Positions 8,204 through 16,062 of a stretch of 25,407 nucleotides of DNA are shown one piece after another; position 1 is the stretch's first letter; every line of letters starts with the position of its first letter. The position numbers and the translations under genes were made by a program. Under the pieces are notes generated by a model. It was not told the origin of the DNA. It saw nothing but the letters and a program-made list of their open reading frames with translations, and searched no databases. The stretch spans positions 1-25,407 of the forward strand of contig DNTB01000013.1 in the NCBI GenBank assembly GCA_003499525.1, read 5' to 3'. The stretch is from Flavobacteriales bacterium (GTDB lineage Bacteria > Bacteroidota > Bacteroidia > Flavobacteriales_G > Salibacteraceae).

Positions 8204-9146
8204 GGTCTGAATCGTTGGTTGTTTCTTCTTTTGGGGCTGTTTGCTCTACAAACTGAACTATTTTCTGATAAGCGCTCTCATTTTCAGAAGCAATGGGTTT
8301 GTATTTGGCATATTTCGCCAGGTCTGAAAGTCTAAGACTTGACACCACGGAATGAACGGATTCGCTCGTGATCTCCTTCTTGTCAAGAAACCGCTTGATC
8401 TCCTCAGTAGTAGATTCCATAGCAGGAACATTCAGGCTCAATTCTATGTACGTCCGCACGATTTCGCTTAACCGAATGTGATACTCTTTAACCTTATCCT
8501 GTTGCCACAATTTTTGATCCTCCAATTTTTTCAGCTCTTGCATTGCCCAAATGTGAGGAGGGACGCTTATTTCGACTTTTTGTCTTGTTATCGGTTTCTT
8601 TTTTCTTTTCTTTTTTCTTTGGTCAAGAATGAAAAGTAAACCGATAAGAACAGCGGAAGAAATCAGCATAGGAATTCCATATTTCCGAAACAACTCCCCG
8701 AAAGTGTAAGGAACGCCAATCGGCTCAGTTATATCCCGAATAGATTGTGTAGTGTCAATTTCAACGGTACCGACCTCTATAAGGAAGGGTTTCGTTTCAA
8801 AAGTATCCTTGTGGATGTAGAATTGGATAGGGGGAAATGCCCAAACTCCTGAATCAAATGAGGTAACGTGCCATATTTGTTTCAGTTGAATGCTGCTCGA
8901 GTCTTGTGAATATACAGAGTCAATTGACTCAATACCAGTTATTTCTATGTTTTTAGTTATAGTATCACTTAAATTAGGAAAAGTGATTTCATCACCTCTC
9001 AGACAGGTGATTTGCAGTTCTATCTTGATGTTTTCACCAATTAGAATTTGTTGTTTGTAAGGAGTTAAAATGGCATTTCTTTCGATAGCAGTTAGACTGC
9101 CAGAGCCCAGAATATAAAAGATGACTACTAAAACTGCAATTCTCAT
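8196..9146 (-). CDS. BatD-like/DUF4381-like membrane protein of the bat operon
   Basis: I know no gene name for this 316-residue protein. It has a signal sequence (MRIAVLVVIFYILGSGSLTA), an extracytoplasmic beta-rich domain (about 25-150, with GENIKIELQITCLRGDEITFPNL resembling the start of BatD repeats), one membrane helix (157-174), a very basic stop-transfer stretch (QRKKKRKKK) and a cytoplasmic helical domain (about 195-305). The plan resembles a shortened BatD and DUF4381-type proteins found between DUF58 and VWA genes. Its ATG overlaps the DUF58 stop (ATGA) and its 3' end overlaps batA by 8 bases, so it is an integral operon member. A function in the Bat complex is inferred from position only. 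Confidence 0.75.
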   Translation of the reverse strand: MRIAVLVVIFYILGSGSLTAIERNAILTPYKQQILIGENIKIELQITCLRGDEITFPNLSDTITKNIEITGIESIDSVYSQDSSSIQLKQIWHVTSFDSGVWAFPPIQFYIHKDTFETKPFLIEVGTVEIDTTQSIRDITEPIGVPYTFGELFRKYGIPMLISSAVLIGLLFILDQRKKKRKKKPITRQKVEISVPPHIWAMQELKKLEDQKLWQQDKVKEYHIRLSEIVRTYIELSLNVPAMESTTEEIKRFLDKKEITSESVHSVVSSLRLSDLAKYAKYKPIASENESAYQKIVQFVEQTAPKEETTNDSDHV

Positions 9147-10018
9147 CTTCGCGCCTCCCGTTTCTTGAAAACCGACATGAGCGGTTGAACATAGTTTTGA
9201 TCTGTTTGGATAGAAACGAAATCAACCCCGGATTTTTGCATGATCCTTTCATTCCTCGAATGGTAGTGAGAGATCGTCTCATTGTACTGTTTCCTGAAAC
9301 TCCTTAATGAGGTGTCCAGCCAGAGGTAGTTACCTGTTTCAGGGTCGATAGCTTTGACCAATCCAACATTTGGCAGATCGTGCTCTAAAGGATCTGAAAC
9401 ACCAAGAGCGACAATATCATGTTTACGATTTGCAATACTTAGGGCGTTTTCAAACCCCGAATCGTAAAAGTCGGATAATAGGAAAGCAATGCTCCTTTTT
9501 TTGATCACATTAGTGAAATAGGCCAGGGCATTGCCAATATCAGTTTTTTTGCTTTCAGGTCGAAAATCTATGAGTTCACGGACAATATGAAGAGTATGGG
9601 ATTTCCCCTTTTTTGGGGGTATGAATTTTTCGATCTTATCTGTGAAAAATACCGCACCTACTTTGTCATTGTTTTGATTGGCCGAAAATGAAAGAACAGC
9701 ACATATTTCAGTAATGAACTGCCTTTTCAGATACTCTTTAGTGCCAAACTCCCCTGAACTGCTTAAATCCACAAGAAGCATTAAAGTCAATTCCCTCTCT
9801 TCTTCAAATACCTTTACAAAAGGCTTATCGTACCGTGCCGTTACGTTCCAATCTATTTGCCGGATATCATCTCCATGCTGATACTCTCTTACTTCCGAGA
9901 AGGTCATTCCACGTCCTTTAAAGGCACTATGATATTCTCCCGAAAAGATTTGATTGGATAATCCCCGGGTTTTAATTTCAATTCTTCGAACTCTTTTTAA
10001 CAGTTCTTTGGTATCCAT
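9143..10018 (-). CDS. DUF58 domain protein (VWA-like)
   Basis: A soluble 291-residue DUF58 protein. The hallmark block is at 42-57 (EVREYQHGDDIRQIDW) and is followed by a VWA-like core in which D84-x-S86-x-S88 (LVDLSSSGE) could bind a metal ion. No membrane helix or signal peptide is seen, so it should be cytoplasmic. DUF58 proteins almost always accompany MoxR ATPases and are assumed to be adaptors or substrates. It begins 16 bases after the moxR stop and overlaps the next gene as ATGA. The family assignment is firm; the mechanism is not known. Confidence 0.9.
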   Translation of the reverse strand: MDTKELLKRVRRIEIKTRGLSNQIFSGEYHSAFKGRGMTFSEVREYQHGDDIRQIDWNVTARYDKPFVKVFEEERELTLMLLVDLSSSGEFGTKEYLKRQFITEICAVLSFSANQNNDKVGAVFFTDKIEKFIPPKKGKSHTLHIVRELIDFRPESKKTDIGNALAYFTNVIKKRSIAFLLSDFYDSGFENALSIANRKHDIVALGVSDPLEHDLPNVGLVKAIDPETGNYLWLDTSLRSFRKQYNETISHYHSRNERIMQKSGVDFVSIQTDQNYVQPLMSVFKKREARR

Positions 10019-10034
10019 AGCTGTAATGGACAGT

Positions 10035-11054
10035 CTAGGGGACTTCTACAGTGTTAATGATTTTATTTACAATATCTTCAGAGGTGATATTCTCAGCTTC
10101 CGCTTCATAGGTTAAACCTATTCTGTGCCGAAGGACATCCATACAGACCGCGCGAACATCCTCAGGAATTACATATCCGCGTCTTTTGATGAACGCGTAG
10201 CTTTTGGCAGCAATGGCAAGGCTGATGGAAGCACGGGGTGAGGCACCAAAATGAATCAATTCCTTTAATTCTTCCAGTTTGTAATCTTCGGGATTTCGTG
10301 TTGCAAAAACGATATCCACAATATATTGCTCAATTTTCTCATCCAGGTAAACCTGCTTCACAGTTTTCCGTGCCCGGTTTATTTCTTCCGGGTTTGTGAC
10401 GGCCTGAACTTCCTGAGGTGCAATAGCTCCAATGTTCTGCCTGATAATGAGTTTTTCTTCTTCTTTTTTTGGATAATCTATGACCACTTTAAGTAAGAAT
10501 CTATCTACTTGCGCCTCGGGTAGAGGATAAGTACCCTCCTGTTCAACAGGGTTTTGTGTTGCCAGCACCAGAAATGGAACAGGAAGTTTGTAAGTCGATT
10601 CACCAATCGTCACCTGACGCTCTTGCATTGCTTCTAACAACGCACTCTGCACTTTTGCAGGAGCACGATTAATCTCATCGGCCAAGACGAAATTGGCAAA
10701 AACAGGCCCCTTTTTATTAGAGAATTCTCCTGTTTTGGCATTGTAGATTACGGTTCCTGTCAAATCCGCGGGAAGTAGATCCGGTGTAAATTGAAGACGG
10801 CTAAATTTTGCTTCTATCGTTTTCGCTAATGTGGTAATAGCCAGAGTCTTTGCCAAACCAGGAACTCCCTCCAAAAGAATGTGTCCATCCGCCAAAAGGG
10901 CTATCAAAAGCCGCTCTGCCATGTGATCCTGACCGATGAGCACTTTCTTCATTTCCATCTTAATGAGGTCAGTAAAAGCGCTTTCCTTTTCGATCATCTC
11001 ATTGATCATTCTAATGTCGGTACTCAAACCAGAAGAAGTAATGTTGTCTTCCAT
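10035..11054 (-). CDS. moxR: MoxR-family AAA+ ATPase
   Basis: This 339-residue AAA+ ATPase contains Walker A at 63-70 (GVPGLAKT, the MoxR variant), Walker B at 123-129 (VLADEIN), a sensor-1 asparagine at about N168 (LATQNPVEQEGTYPLPEAQ) and the following VDRF arginine. A C-terminal lid region follows (HFGASPRASISLA). MoxR proteins act as chaperone-like ATPases that load or remodel VWA partners, here presumably BatA, BatB and DUF58. It is the first gene of an eight-gene operon. The 207-base gap before it is shared with a divergent plus-strand gene; I found no exact TANNTTTG for either direction there. Confidence 0.93.
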   Translation of the reverse strand: MEDNITSSGLSTDIRMINEMIEKESAFTDLIKMEMKKVLIGQDHMAERLLIALLADGHILLEGVPGLAKTLAITTLAKTIEAKFSRLQFTPDLLPADLTGTVIYNAKTGEFSNKKGPVFANFVLADEINRAPAKVQSALLEAMQERQVTIGESTYKLPVPFLVLATQNPVEQEGTYPLPEAQVDRFLLKVVIDYPKKEEEKLIIRQNIGAIAPQEVQAVTNPEEINRARKTVKQVYLDEKIEQYIVDIVFATRNPEDYKLEELKELIHFGASPRASISLAIAAKSYAFIKRRGYVIPEDVRAVCMDVLRHRIGLTYEAEAENITSEDIVNKIINTVEVP

Positions 11055-11261
11055 AAAAATCTGATAATTAGATACTTAATAGATTACAAGGGTTTTTAAA
11101 AAACAGAAACAAAACTGTTAGAATTTCAGGGTAGATTATTTCAGATGGCGTTAATTTTTGTTAACCACACAAATTCCACATTTTTAGCAAATTAGGCCTA
11201 TTCAGGACGAAATAGTATGACATTTCAACGGTACTAAAAACATTCCGACTATTATTGATCC

Positions 11262-11765
11262 ATGAATTTTAAAGAACTCTTTGACAAGGCAGGTAAGTCA
11301 TCCTTATGGTTACTGATTGTTAATCAAATAATGTGGCGAAAAGTTCCTTTTAACAAGCCTCATCGAATAAAGATCACCTCTTTTTCATCCCATTCGATAT
11401 CTGCCAAATTACCTCTGTCGCGGAAAAACAAGAATCATCTCGGTACTATGCATGCTTGTGCAATGGCGGCTTTGGGAGAATACATTACTGGTGTGCTTTT
11501 ACTTTATCATCTCGATCCTGGGAAATACAGGTTGATCATGAAGGATATTTCCATCTCTTTTTTCTATCAATGCAAATCAAGTGCTCATGCCACGTTTAGT
11601 TTGGAACCTAACCATCTGATAGAACAGATTAATTCGAATTTAGGGGAGGAAGGTAAGACCTTACTTCCGTGCAAGGTGGAAGTGCATGACGAAGAGCACC
11701 ATCATATCTGCTCAGTGAGCACGGAATGGCAAATCAAGGATTGGAGCATGGTTAAAACGAAATAA
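11262..11765 (+). CDS. DUF4442-like hotdog-fold protein (possible thioesterase)
   Basis: This 167-residue protein resembles the DUF4442 / YiiD C-terminal hotdog family, related to PaaI-type acyl-CoA thioesterases. Support comes from the central NHLGTMHACAMAALGEYITGV segment, the expected long helix of a hotdog fold, followed by strands containing KDISISFFYQCKS. No signal peptide or membrane helix is visible. The substrate is unknown and no catalytic residue can be assigned with confidence. It is one of only three plus-strand genes, diverging from moxR. Its TAA stop directly abuts the stop of the facing glycosyltransferase gene with no space between, so no intrinsic terminator separates them. 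Confidence 0.7.
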   Translation: MNFKELFDKAGKSSLWLLIVNQIMWRKVPFNKPHRIKITSFSSHSISAKLPLSRKNKNHLGTMHACAMAALGEYITGVLLLYHLDPGKYRLIMKDISISFFYQCKSSAHATFSLEPNHLIEQINSNLGEEGKTLLPCKVEVHDEEHHHICSVSTEWQIKDWSMVKTK

Positions 11766-12746
11766 TTACCCCTTTTCAAACAGTTTTCTTCTTCCTTCTG
11801 TAAGGAAACCAATGGCATATGCACTCAACTGAATTGTTGAGGTCACCATGGCGAGTATAGAGACCCCAAGACTCCTAGTTGCACGCAGAGCATCAAAGAA
11901 TAGAATGAGATAGTAGAATGCAAATATTCCGGCTCCGAGCCAAAATACAGGTTCATAAATGAAATACCATAAGGGCAGACTTACCAGTGAAAGGAAGAAA
12001 AAGGCTGGAAAAAAGTGCACTAACTTGATCTCCTTTGGAAAAAACCGGCCTATGTTGATTCGTGCTCGTCCAAAAAAATGCAACTGTTTATAGAATTGTC
12101 TAAGGTTAGTTCTTCTTTTATGGTAGACGAAAGCATTGGAAATCAGCCCTACATCAAAACCGTTTTTGATGATTCTGATGCTGTACTCAATGTCCTCTCC
12201 CATACGGGTAATGATGTAGCCACCGACGGTTTCATAGACTTTTCTGGAAGTTCCCATATTGAAGCTGCGCGGATGAAACTTTCCGGCATGCTCTTTTCTT
12301 CCTCTTATTCCACCGGTAGTAAACAGAGAGGTCATGGAGTAGCTGATCGCTTTTTGAATGGTTGAAAATGTTTCGTGCTCTTTGTCGGGGCCGCCATACG
12401 CATCCAGCCAATTTTCCTGAAGCCGTGAATTGACTTCTTCAAAGTATTGGTCTGGAATTAGGCAATCAGAGTCGAATACCACAAAATAATCGCCTCGGGC
12501 GCGCTCAAATCCATAATTCCTGCTGAACCCTTGCCCGGAGTTTTCTTTGAAAAAGTACTGAATATCCAACTGATCAGTGTACTTCTCAACCACAGACTTG
12601 CAATCATCGGTTGACCCGTCTTCGATGATTACAACCTCAAAATTCCTGTATTTCTGTTTTACCAGTGATTCAAGCAGTTCGTCGACTTCCTGAGGTCTGT
12701 TATAAACCGGAATAATAGCACTGAAGAAAATATCCTTATCGTTCAT
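11766..12746 (-). CDS. Family 2 glycosyltransferase with membrane tail
   Basis: A 326-residue GT-A fold glycosyltransferase. The N-terminal domain (about 1-230) shows the GT2 pattern FFSAIIPVYNRPQEVDELL, then EDGSTDD at 42-48, the metal-binding FDSDC at 91-95 (DxD type), and a likely catalytic acidic pair in TRMGEDIEYSIR. Hydrophobic segments at about 238-318 anchor it to the inner membrane. It should transfer a sugar from a nucleotide donor to a lipid or polysaccharide acceptor on the cytoplasmic face. As the last gene of the CDP-sugar cassette, with an 11-base overlap with the reductase, it may be the enzyme that uses the sugar made by its neighbours. That is inference. Confidence 0.87.
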   Translation of the reverse strand: MNDKDIFFSAIIPVYNRPQEVDELLESLVKQKYRNFEVVIIEDGSTDDCKSVVEKYTDQLDIQYFFKENSGQGFSRNYGFERARGDYFVVFDSDCLIPDQYFEEVNSRLQENWLDAYGGPDKEHETFSTIQKAISYSMTSLFTTGGIRGRKEHAGKFHPRSFNMGTSRKVYETVGGYIITRMGEDIEYSIRIIKNGFDVGLISNAFVYHKRRTNLRQFYKQLHFFGRARINIGRFFPKEIKLVHFFPAFFFLSLVSLPLWYFIYEPVFWLGAGIFAFYYLILFFDALRATRSLGVSILAMVTSTIQLSAYAIGFLTEGRRKLFEKG

Positions 12747-13620
12747 CCTTCGTTTTAGTTTTTAGGTAATCATCAACGTTAGTGAATTGAAAATCAGGAT
12801 ATTCTGATAAAAATTTGTGAGATATTAGTCCACCAAATAATGGTCGGGGAGCTGGCGGGTTAATTTCAGATGTAGATTTCGGGACTATGGTCATGTTATG
12901 ATGAGGAAAGTAATCCAATACTTTTTGTGCCAGTTGGACTCGGTTTACATAATCCGTACTTGCAATGTTGTAAACCCCTGACTTACCGTCAATAATCAGG
13001 AGTTGAGCGGCTTTTGCAACATCTAATGCATTTACCGGAGTTGCATATTGGTCATTTGGTAAATACAAAGTTTGTGGTTCACCTTTTTGCAGGTTGGTTA
13101 GGAGTCTTGCAATGAAGTTTTTCATTCTGATTTCATCACCGTATACATTGGTAACCCGTAAGACAAGATTTTTTGGATTAGCATTCAGTACAAGCTCTTC
13201 GGCTTCCAGTTTATGTTTGGCGTAGACACTGATAGGATTTGTAGGATGATCCTCGCGATAGGGGCCTGACTCACCGTCGAAAACGTAATCTGTAGAAATG
13301 TATAGGAATGGAATTCTGAGTCTGGCTGCAATGGCTAGGGCGTTTTTGGTGGATAAGACGGTTTTTTCGTAGCTCTCTTTAGGGTGCTCTTCGCAATAAT
13401 CTACCCACGATAATGCCCCGCAATGAATAATCCAGTCGGGGTTGAAATCAAGGATGTCGAAGTTTTCAGGATTGCTTGGATTGAGCGTGTCGAACGCCAC
13501 TGTATCGGTAGTGCTGAAGCTAAAATGGGTTCCCACCACTTTGAAACCAGGATAGGATTCGTAGTGCCGCAACATGTTTCCTCCGATTAAACCAGAGGCA
13601 CCTAGAATTACAATTTTCAT
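12736..13620 (-). CDS. RmlD-like NAD(P)-dependent sugar 4-reductase
   Basis: An extended short-chain dehydrogenase/reductase of 294 residues. The nucleotide-binding motif is G7-x-x-G10-x-x-G13 (LGASGLIGG), the catalytic serine/threonine region is STDYVFDGESGPY at 109-121, and the active-site pair is Y133/K137 (YAKHK). It is closest in pattern to dTDP-4-dehydrorhamnose reductase (RmlD). Because it lies in one overlapping operon with CDP-glucose synthesis enzymes and not with RmlA/RmlB, its substrate is more likely a CDP-4-keto-6-deoxyhexose, reduced at C4. ATG overlaps the epimerase stop (ATGA). Confidence 0.85.
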   Translation of the reverse strand: MKIVILGASGLIGGNMLRHYESYPGFKVVGTHFSFSTTDTVAFDTLNPSNPENFDILDFNPDWIIHCGALSWVDYCEEHPKESYEKTVLSTKNALAIAARLRIPFLYISTDYVFDGESGPYREDHPTNPISVYAKHKLEAEELVLNANPKNLVLRVTNVYGDEIRMKNFIARLLTNLQKGEPQTLYLPNDQYATPVNALDVAKAAQLLIIDGKSGVYNIASTDYVNRVQLAQKVLDYFPHHNMTIVPKSTSEINPPAPRPLFGGLISHKFLSEYPDFQFTNVDDYLKTKTKDER

Positions 13621-14156
13621 TTAAATGGACTATTGAAATCTTGAAATGAAGGAAACGTCATATCCCGATCGGACAGGATTGGATTGTCGATTTTCCAATC
13701 AAAACCAAAACTGTCGAATCTTATGCCTGCATCAGAATCCGGATGGTACTCTGTAGACGTTAAATAGGTCATTATGGTTCCTTTTTCTAATGAGGCAAAA
13801 CCATGTGCCATGCCAGCGGGAATATAGATTCCTTTGAACGAATTTTCCTTTATTAAAAAACTCATGCTTTTACCGAAGGTCTTGGAATTGCTACGCAGGT
13901 CCAGAACTACATCAAGGAGTTTGCCTTTGGAGCAATACACGATTTTATCATGATCGTGGGGAGGCAATTGAAAATGCATTCCGCGAATTACGTTCTCCTC
14001 ATTTATGGAGTAAAAACTTTCAGGAAAGTGAGCGGTTAGGCCCAGATTCTCGAGACTGGATTGATGAAAGGGCTTTACAAACAGACCACGAGAATCAGTA
14101 GAATTAAAGAACTGCAGTTCAAATAAACCTGCTATTGGTGTTTCTTTTTTTTTCAT
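13617..14156 (-). CDS. RmlC-like NDP-4-keto-6-deoxysugar epimerase
   Basis: A cupin-fold sugar epimerase of 179 residues, the usual size of RmlC. The catalytic base is H61 in RGMHFQ, K71 follows in DKIVYC, the conserved IPAGMAHGF is at 112-120, and Y131 (MTYLTS) fits the catalytic acid. RmlC enzymes epimerise C3 and/or C5 of dTDP-4-keto-6-deoxyglucose. Here the gene directly follows CDP-glucose 4,6-dehydratase (ATGA overlap), so the substrate is probably CDP-linked. Whether it acts at C3, C5 or both cannot be read from the sequence. Confidence 0.85.
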   Translation of the reverse strand: MKKKETPIAGLFELQFFNSTDSRGLFVKPFHQSSLENLGLTAHFPESFYSINEENVIRGMHFQLPPHDHDKIVYCSKGKLLDVVLDLRSNSKTFGKSMSFLIKENSFKGIYIPAGMAHGFASLEKGTIMTYLTSTEYHPDSDAGIRFDSFGFDWKIDNPILSDRDMTFPSFQDFNSPFK

Positions 14157-15226
14157 GATAACACCCCGAAGTAATCTCTGATTTGAAATTGACTGTATTC
14201 GCGTTCATTACCAGGGGCATTTTTATACCATTCGATAGTTTTTCTAATAGATTCACGGGCATCCCAATTTGGTTTCCAGCCCAATCTGGTCTTTGCTTTA
14301 GAATTATCAAGTAGCAGAAGCCCTGCCTCATGAGGCTGAGGATTTCCAGGAGTGGAATAAGTTCCATCACCCCACACATCGATGGCGATATCGACCAAAT
14401 CTTTAACCGTAACCGGTTTGGATTCATCAGGTCCAAAATTGAAAGCTTCAGAAAAGTCTTTGGGGTTTTCATGCATTCGGGCTCCAAGAAGAAGGTAACC
14501 GGTAAGAGGATCGAGTACATGCTGCCAAGGTCTGACGGCTTCAGGGTTTCGGACTTCAAGTTTTTCTCTATCATTAAAAGCGCGCACCAAATCTGGTATG
14601 ATTCTATTGTCGGAATAATCACCGCCCCCGATTACATTGCCACTTCTTGCTGTTGCCAGTGAAACCTGGTGCTTGTCATAAACTTTCGGATTAAAAAATG
14701 ACCTCCGATAGGATTGTGTTACGATTTCACTTCCTGCCTTAGAGGCAGAGTAGGGGTCATATCCTCCGAGGGGTTCGTCTTCCTTATAGGGTTTCAGACT
14801 TTCGTGATTCTCGTAAACTTTGTCTGTAGTAACATTAATGGCAACCAATGGAGGCTTTGCAGAACGGAGCGCTTCTAATAAATGAGCAGTACCCTGAACA
14901 TTCGTACGAAAAGTTTCTACCGGATTCTCGTAGGAGGTTAACACCAAAGCTTGTGCTGCCATATGAATGACAAAATCCGGATGGAATTGACGTAGCTCTG
15001 TTCTTAGGCGCTGTGCAAACCTAATGTCTGAAATGACCGAATGGCAAAGGTCATCTCCCCCTATTTTAAGATATAAATCGTCTTCTTTTTCAGGTGGTAG
15101 GGCCAGACCTTTAACCTCTGCGCCTAATTCCTGAAGTAAGAGCAGCATCCAGCTGCCTTTAAATCCGGTATGACCGGTCAGAAATACTCTTTTACCGCCA
15201 TATATTTTGCGGAGATGATCTATCAT
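14153..15226 (-). CDS. rfbG: CDP-glucose 4,6-dehydratase
   Basis: A 357-residue extended SDR enzyme that converts CDP-glucose to CDP-4-keto-6-deoxyglucose using bound NAD+. The start MIDHLRKIYGGKRVFLTG with G18-x-x-G21-x-x-G24 (TGHTGFKG) matches the family N-terminus. The active site has T134-D135-K136 (TTDKVYE) and Y159-x-x-x-K163 (YSASK). The open frame extends upstream to a TTG at 15259, with another ATG at 15241. The ATG at 15226 is chosen because it forms an ATGA overlap with the rfbF stop and gives the canonical N-terminus. It is the second step of the cassette, between rfbF and the epimerase. Confidence 0.93.
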   Translation of the reverse strand: MIDHLRKIYGGKRVFLTGHTGFKGSWMLLLLQELGAEVKGLALPPEKEDDLYLKIGGDDLCHSVISDIRFAQRLRTELRQFHPDFVIHMAAQALVLTSYENPVETFRTNVQGTAHLLEALRSAKPPLVAINVTTDKVYENHESLKPYKEDEPLGGYDPYSASKAGSEIVTQSYRRSFFNPKVYDKHQVSLATARSGNVIGGGDYSDNRIIPDLVRAFNDREKLEVRNPEAVRPWQHVLDPLTGYLLLGARMHENPKDFSEAFNFGPDESKPVTVKDLVDIAIDVWGDGTYSTPGNPQPHEAGLLLLDNSKAKTRLGWKPNWDARESIRKTIEWYKNAPGNEREYSQFQIRDYFGVLS

Positions 15227-15999
15227 GACCAGTTTTTCCATTTTGGATTTTCTTTCCAAAGCGAGTTTAGTTCCTGATTATCGCGCAGTGTGTCCATACA
15301 CTTCCAGAACTTGTGATGCTTGAACGCCATTAACTCGCCATCGGCTGAAAGGTCTTCAAGAGGTTGACGCTCCCACATTATATTATCCGCATCATCATGA
15401 AGATATCTGAAGACCTCTGGTTTAAGAATAAAGAACCCCCCGTTGATCCATGTTCCATCGTCTTTTGGCTTTTCAGCAAACCTTTTAACGTTATTTTCCT
15501 CGCCTAATTCTATCATTCCGAACCGACTCCCCGGCTGCACAATAGTCATGGTGCAGACTTTACCATGCTTTTTGTGAAATTCCAATTGCTGATTCATATC
15601 TATATCTGAAACTCCATCGCCATAAGTTAGCATAAAGTCCTCATTATCAATGTATTGTTCAATTCTTTTAAGCCTTCCTGCGGTCATGGTTTCCAATCCT
15701 GTATCCACAAGAGTGACTTTTAGCGACTCCGACTTGTTATGATGAACTTCTACTTGATTACTGCTTAAATCCACGGAAATATCTGCATTGTGGAAATAGT
15801 AGTTCAGAAAGTATTCTTTAATCATGTATCCTTTGTATCCAAGGCAAATAATGAATTCACTATGACCGTATGATTCATAGATTTTCATGATATGCCAAAG
15901 GATAGGCTTACCACCAACTTCTATCATGGGTTTTGGACGCAGGTGTGACTCTTCTGAAATTCTTGTCCCTTTTCCACCTGCAAAGATGACGACCTTCAT
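15223..15999 (-). CDS. rfbF: Glucose-1-phosphate cytidylyltransferase
   Basis: A 258-residue nucleotidyltransferase that makes CDP-glucose from CTP and glucose-1-phosphate. The N-terminal loop FAGGKGTRISEESHLRPKPM and the following EVGGKPILWHIM are diagnostic of RfbF/DdhA enzymes, as is YGDGVSDID (metal-binding aspartates) in the middle. The length is normal. It is the first gene of the sugar cassette and has its own candidate promoter (-7 element at 16016-16023) only 17 bases upstream of the ATG, so the leader would be very short. All downstream cassette genes overlap. Confidence 0.95.
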   Translation of the reverse strand: MKVVIFAGGKGTRISEESHLRPKPMIEVGGKPILWHIMKIYESYGHSEFIICLGYKGYMIKEYFLNYYFHNADISVDLSSNQVEVHHNKSESLKVTLVDTGLETMTAGRLKRIEQYIDNEDFMLTYGDGVSDIDMNQQLEFHKKHGKVCTMTIVQPGSRFGMIELGEENNVKRFAEKPKDDGTWINGGFFILKPEVFRYLHDDADNIMWERQPLEDLSADGELMAFKHHKFWKCMDTLRDNQELNSLWKENPKWKNWS

Positions 16000-16015
16000 T
16001 TGATTGGGATTTGGG

Positions 16016-16023
16016 CAAATATA
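16016..16023 (-). promoter_or_regulatory. -7 element of the CDP-sugar operon
   Basis: The minus strand reads TATATTTG, an exact TANNTTTG match, in the 63-base gap between menB and rfbF. Transcription would start about 10 bases before the rfbF ATG. A TTG at the usual -33 distance is not visible. Confidence 0.45.
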
Positions 16024-16062
16024 GTCATTGGCCTTGGCGGCTATTGAATTATTTCAAATAGC

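Noticed and set aside
9678..9881. Plus-strand open frame inside DUF58
   Set aside because: It is a shadow of the DUF58 coding sequence, with no domain or start context.
11055..11261. Promoters for moxR and the divergent hotdog gene
   Set aside because: No exact TANNTTTG was found on either strand in this gap; TAATTTTTG at 11152 has the wrong spacing.
14119..14622. Minus-strand open frame of 167 residues
   Set aside because: It lies in another frame of rfbG, which has clear catalytic motifs; the alternative protein shows no domain pattern.
15227..15259. Longer rfbG start at TTG (15259) or ATG (15241)
   Set aside because: The ATG at 15226 forms ATGA with the rfbF stop and gives the family N-terminus.
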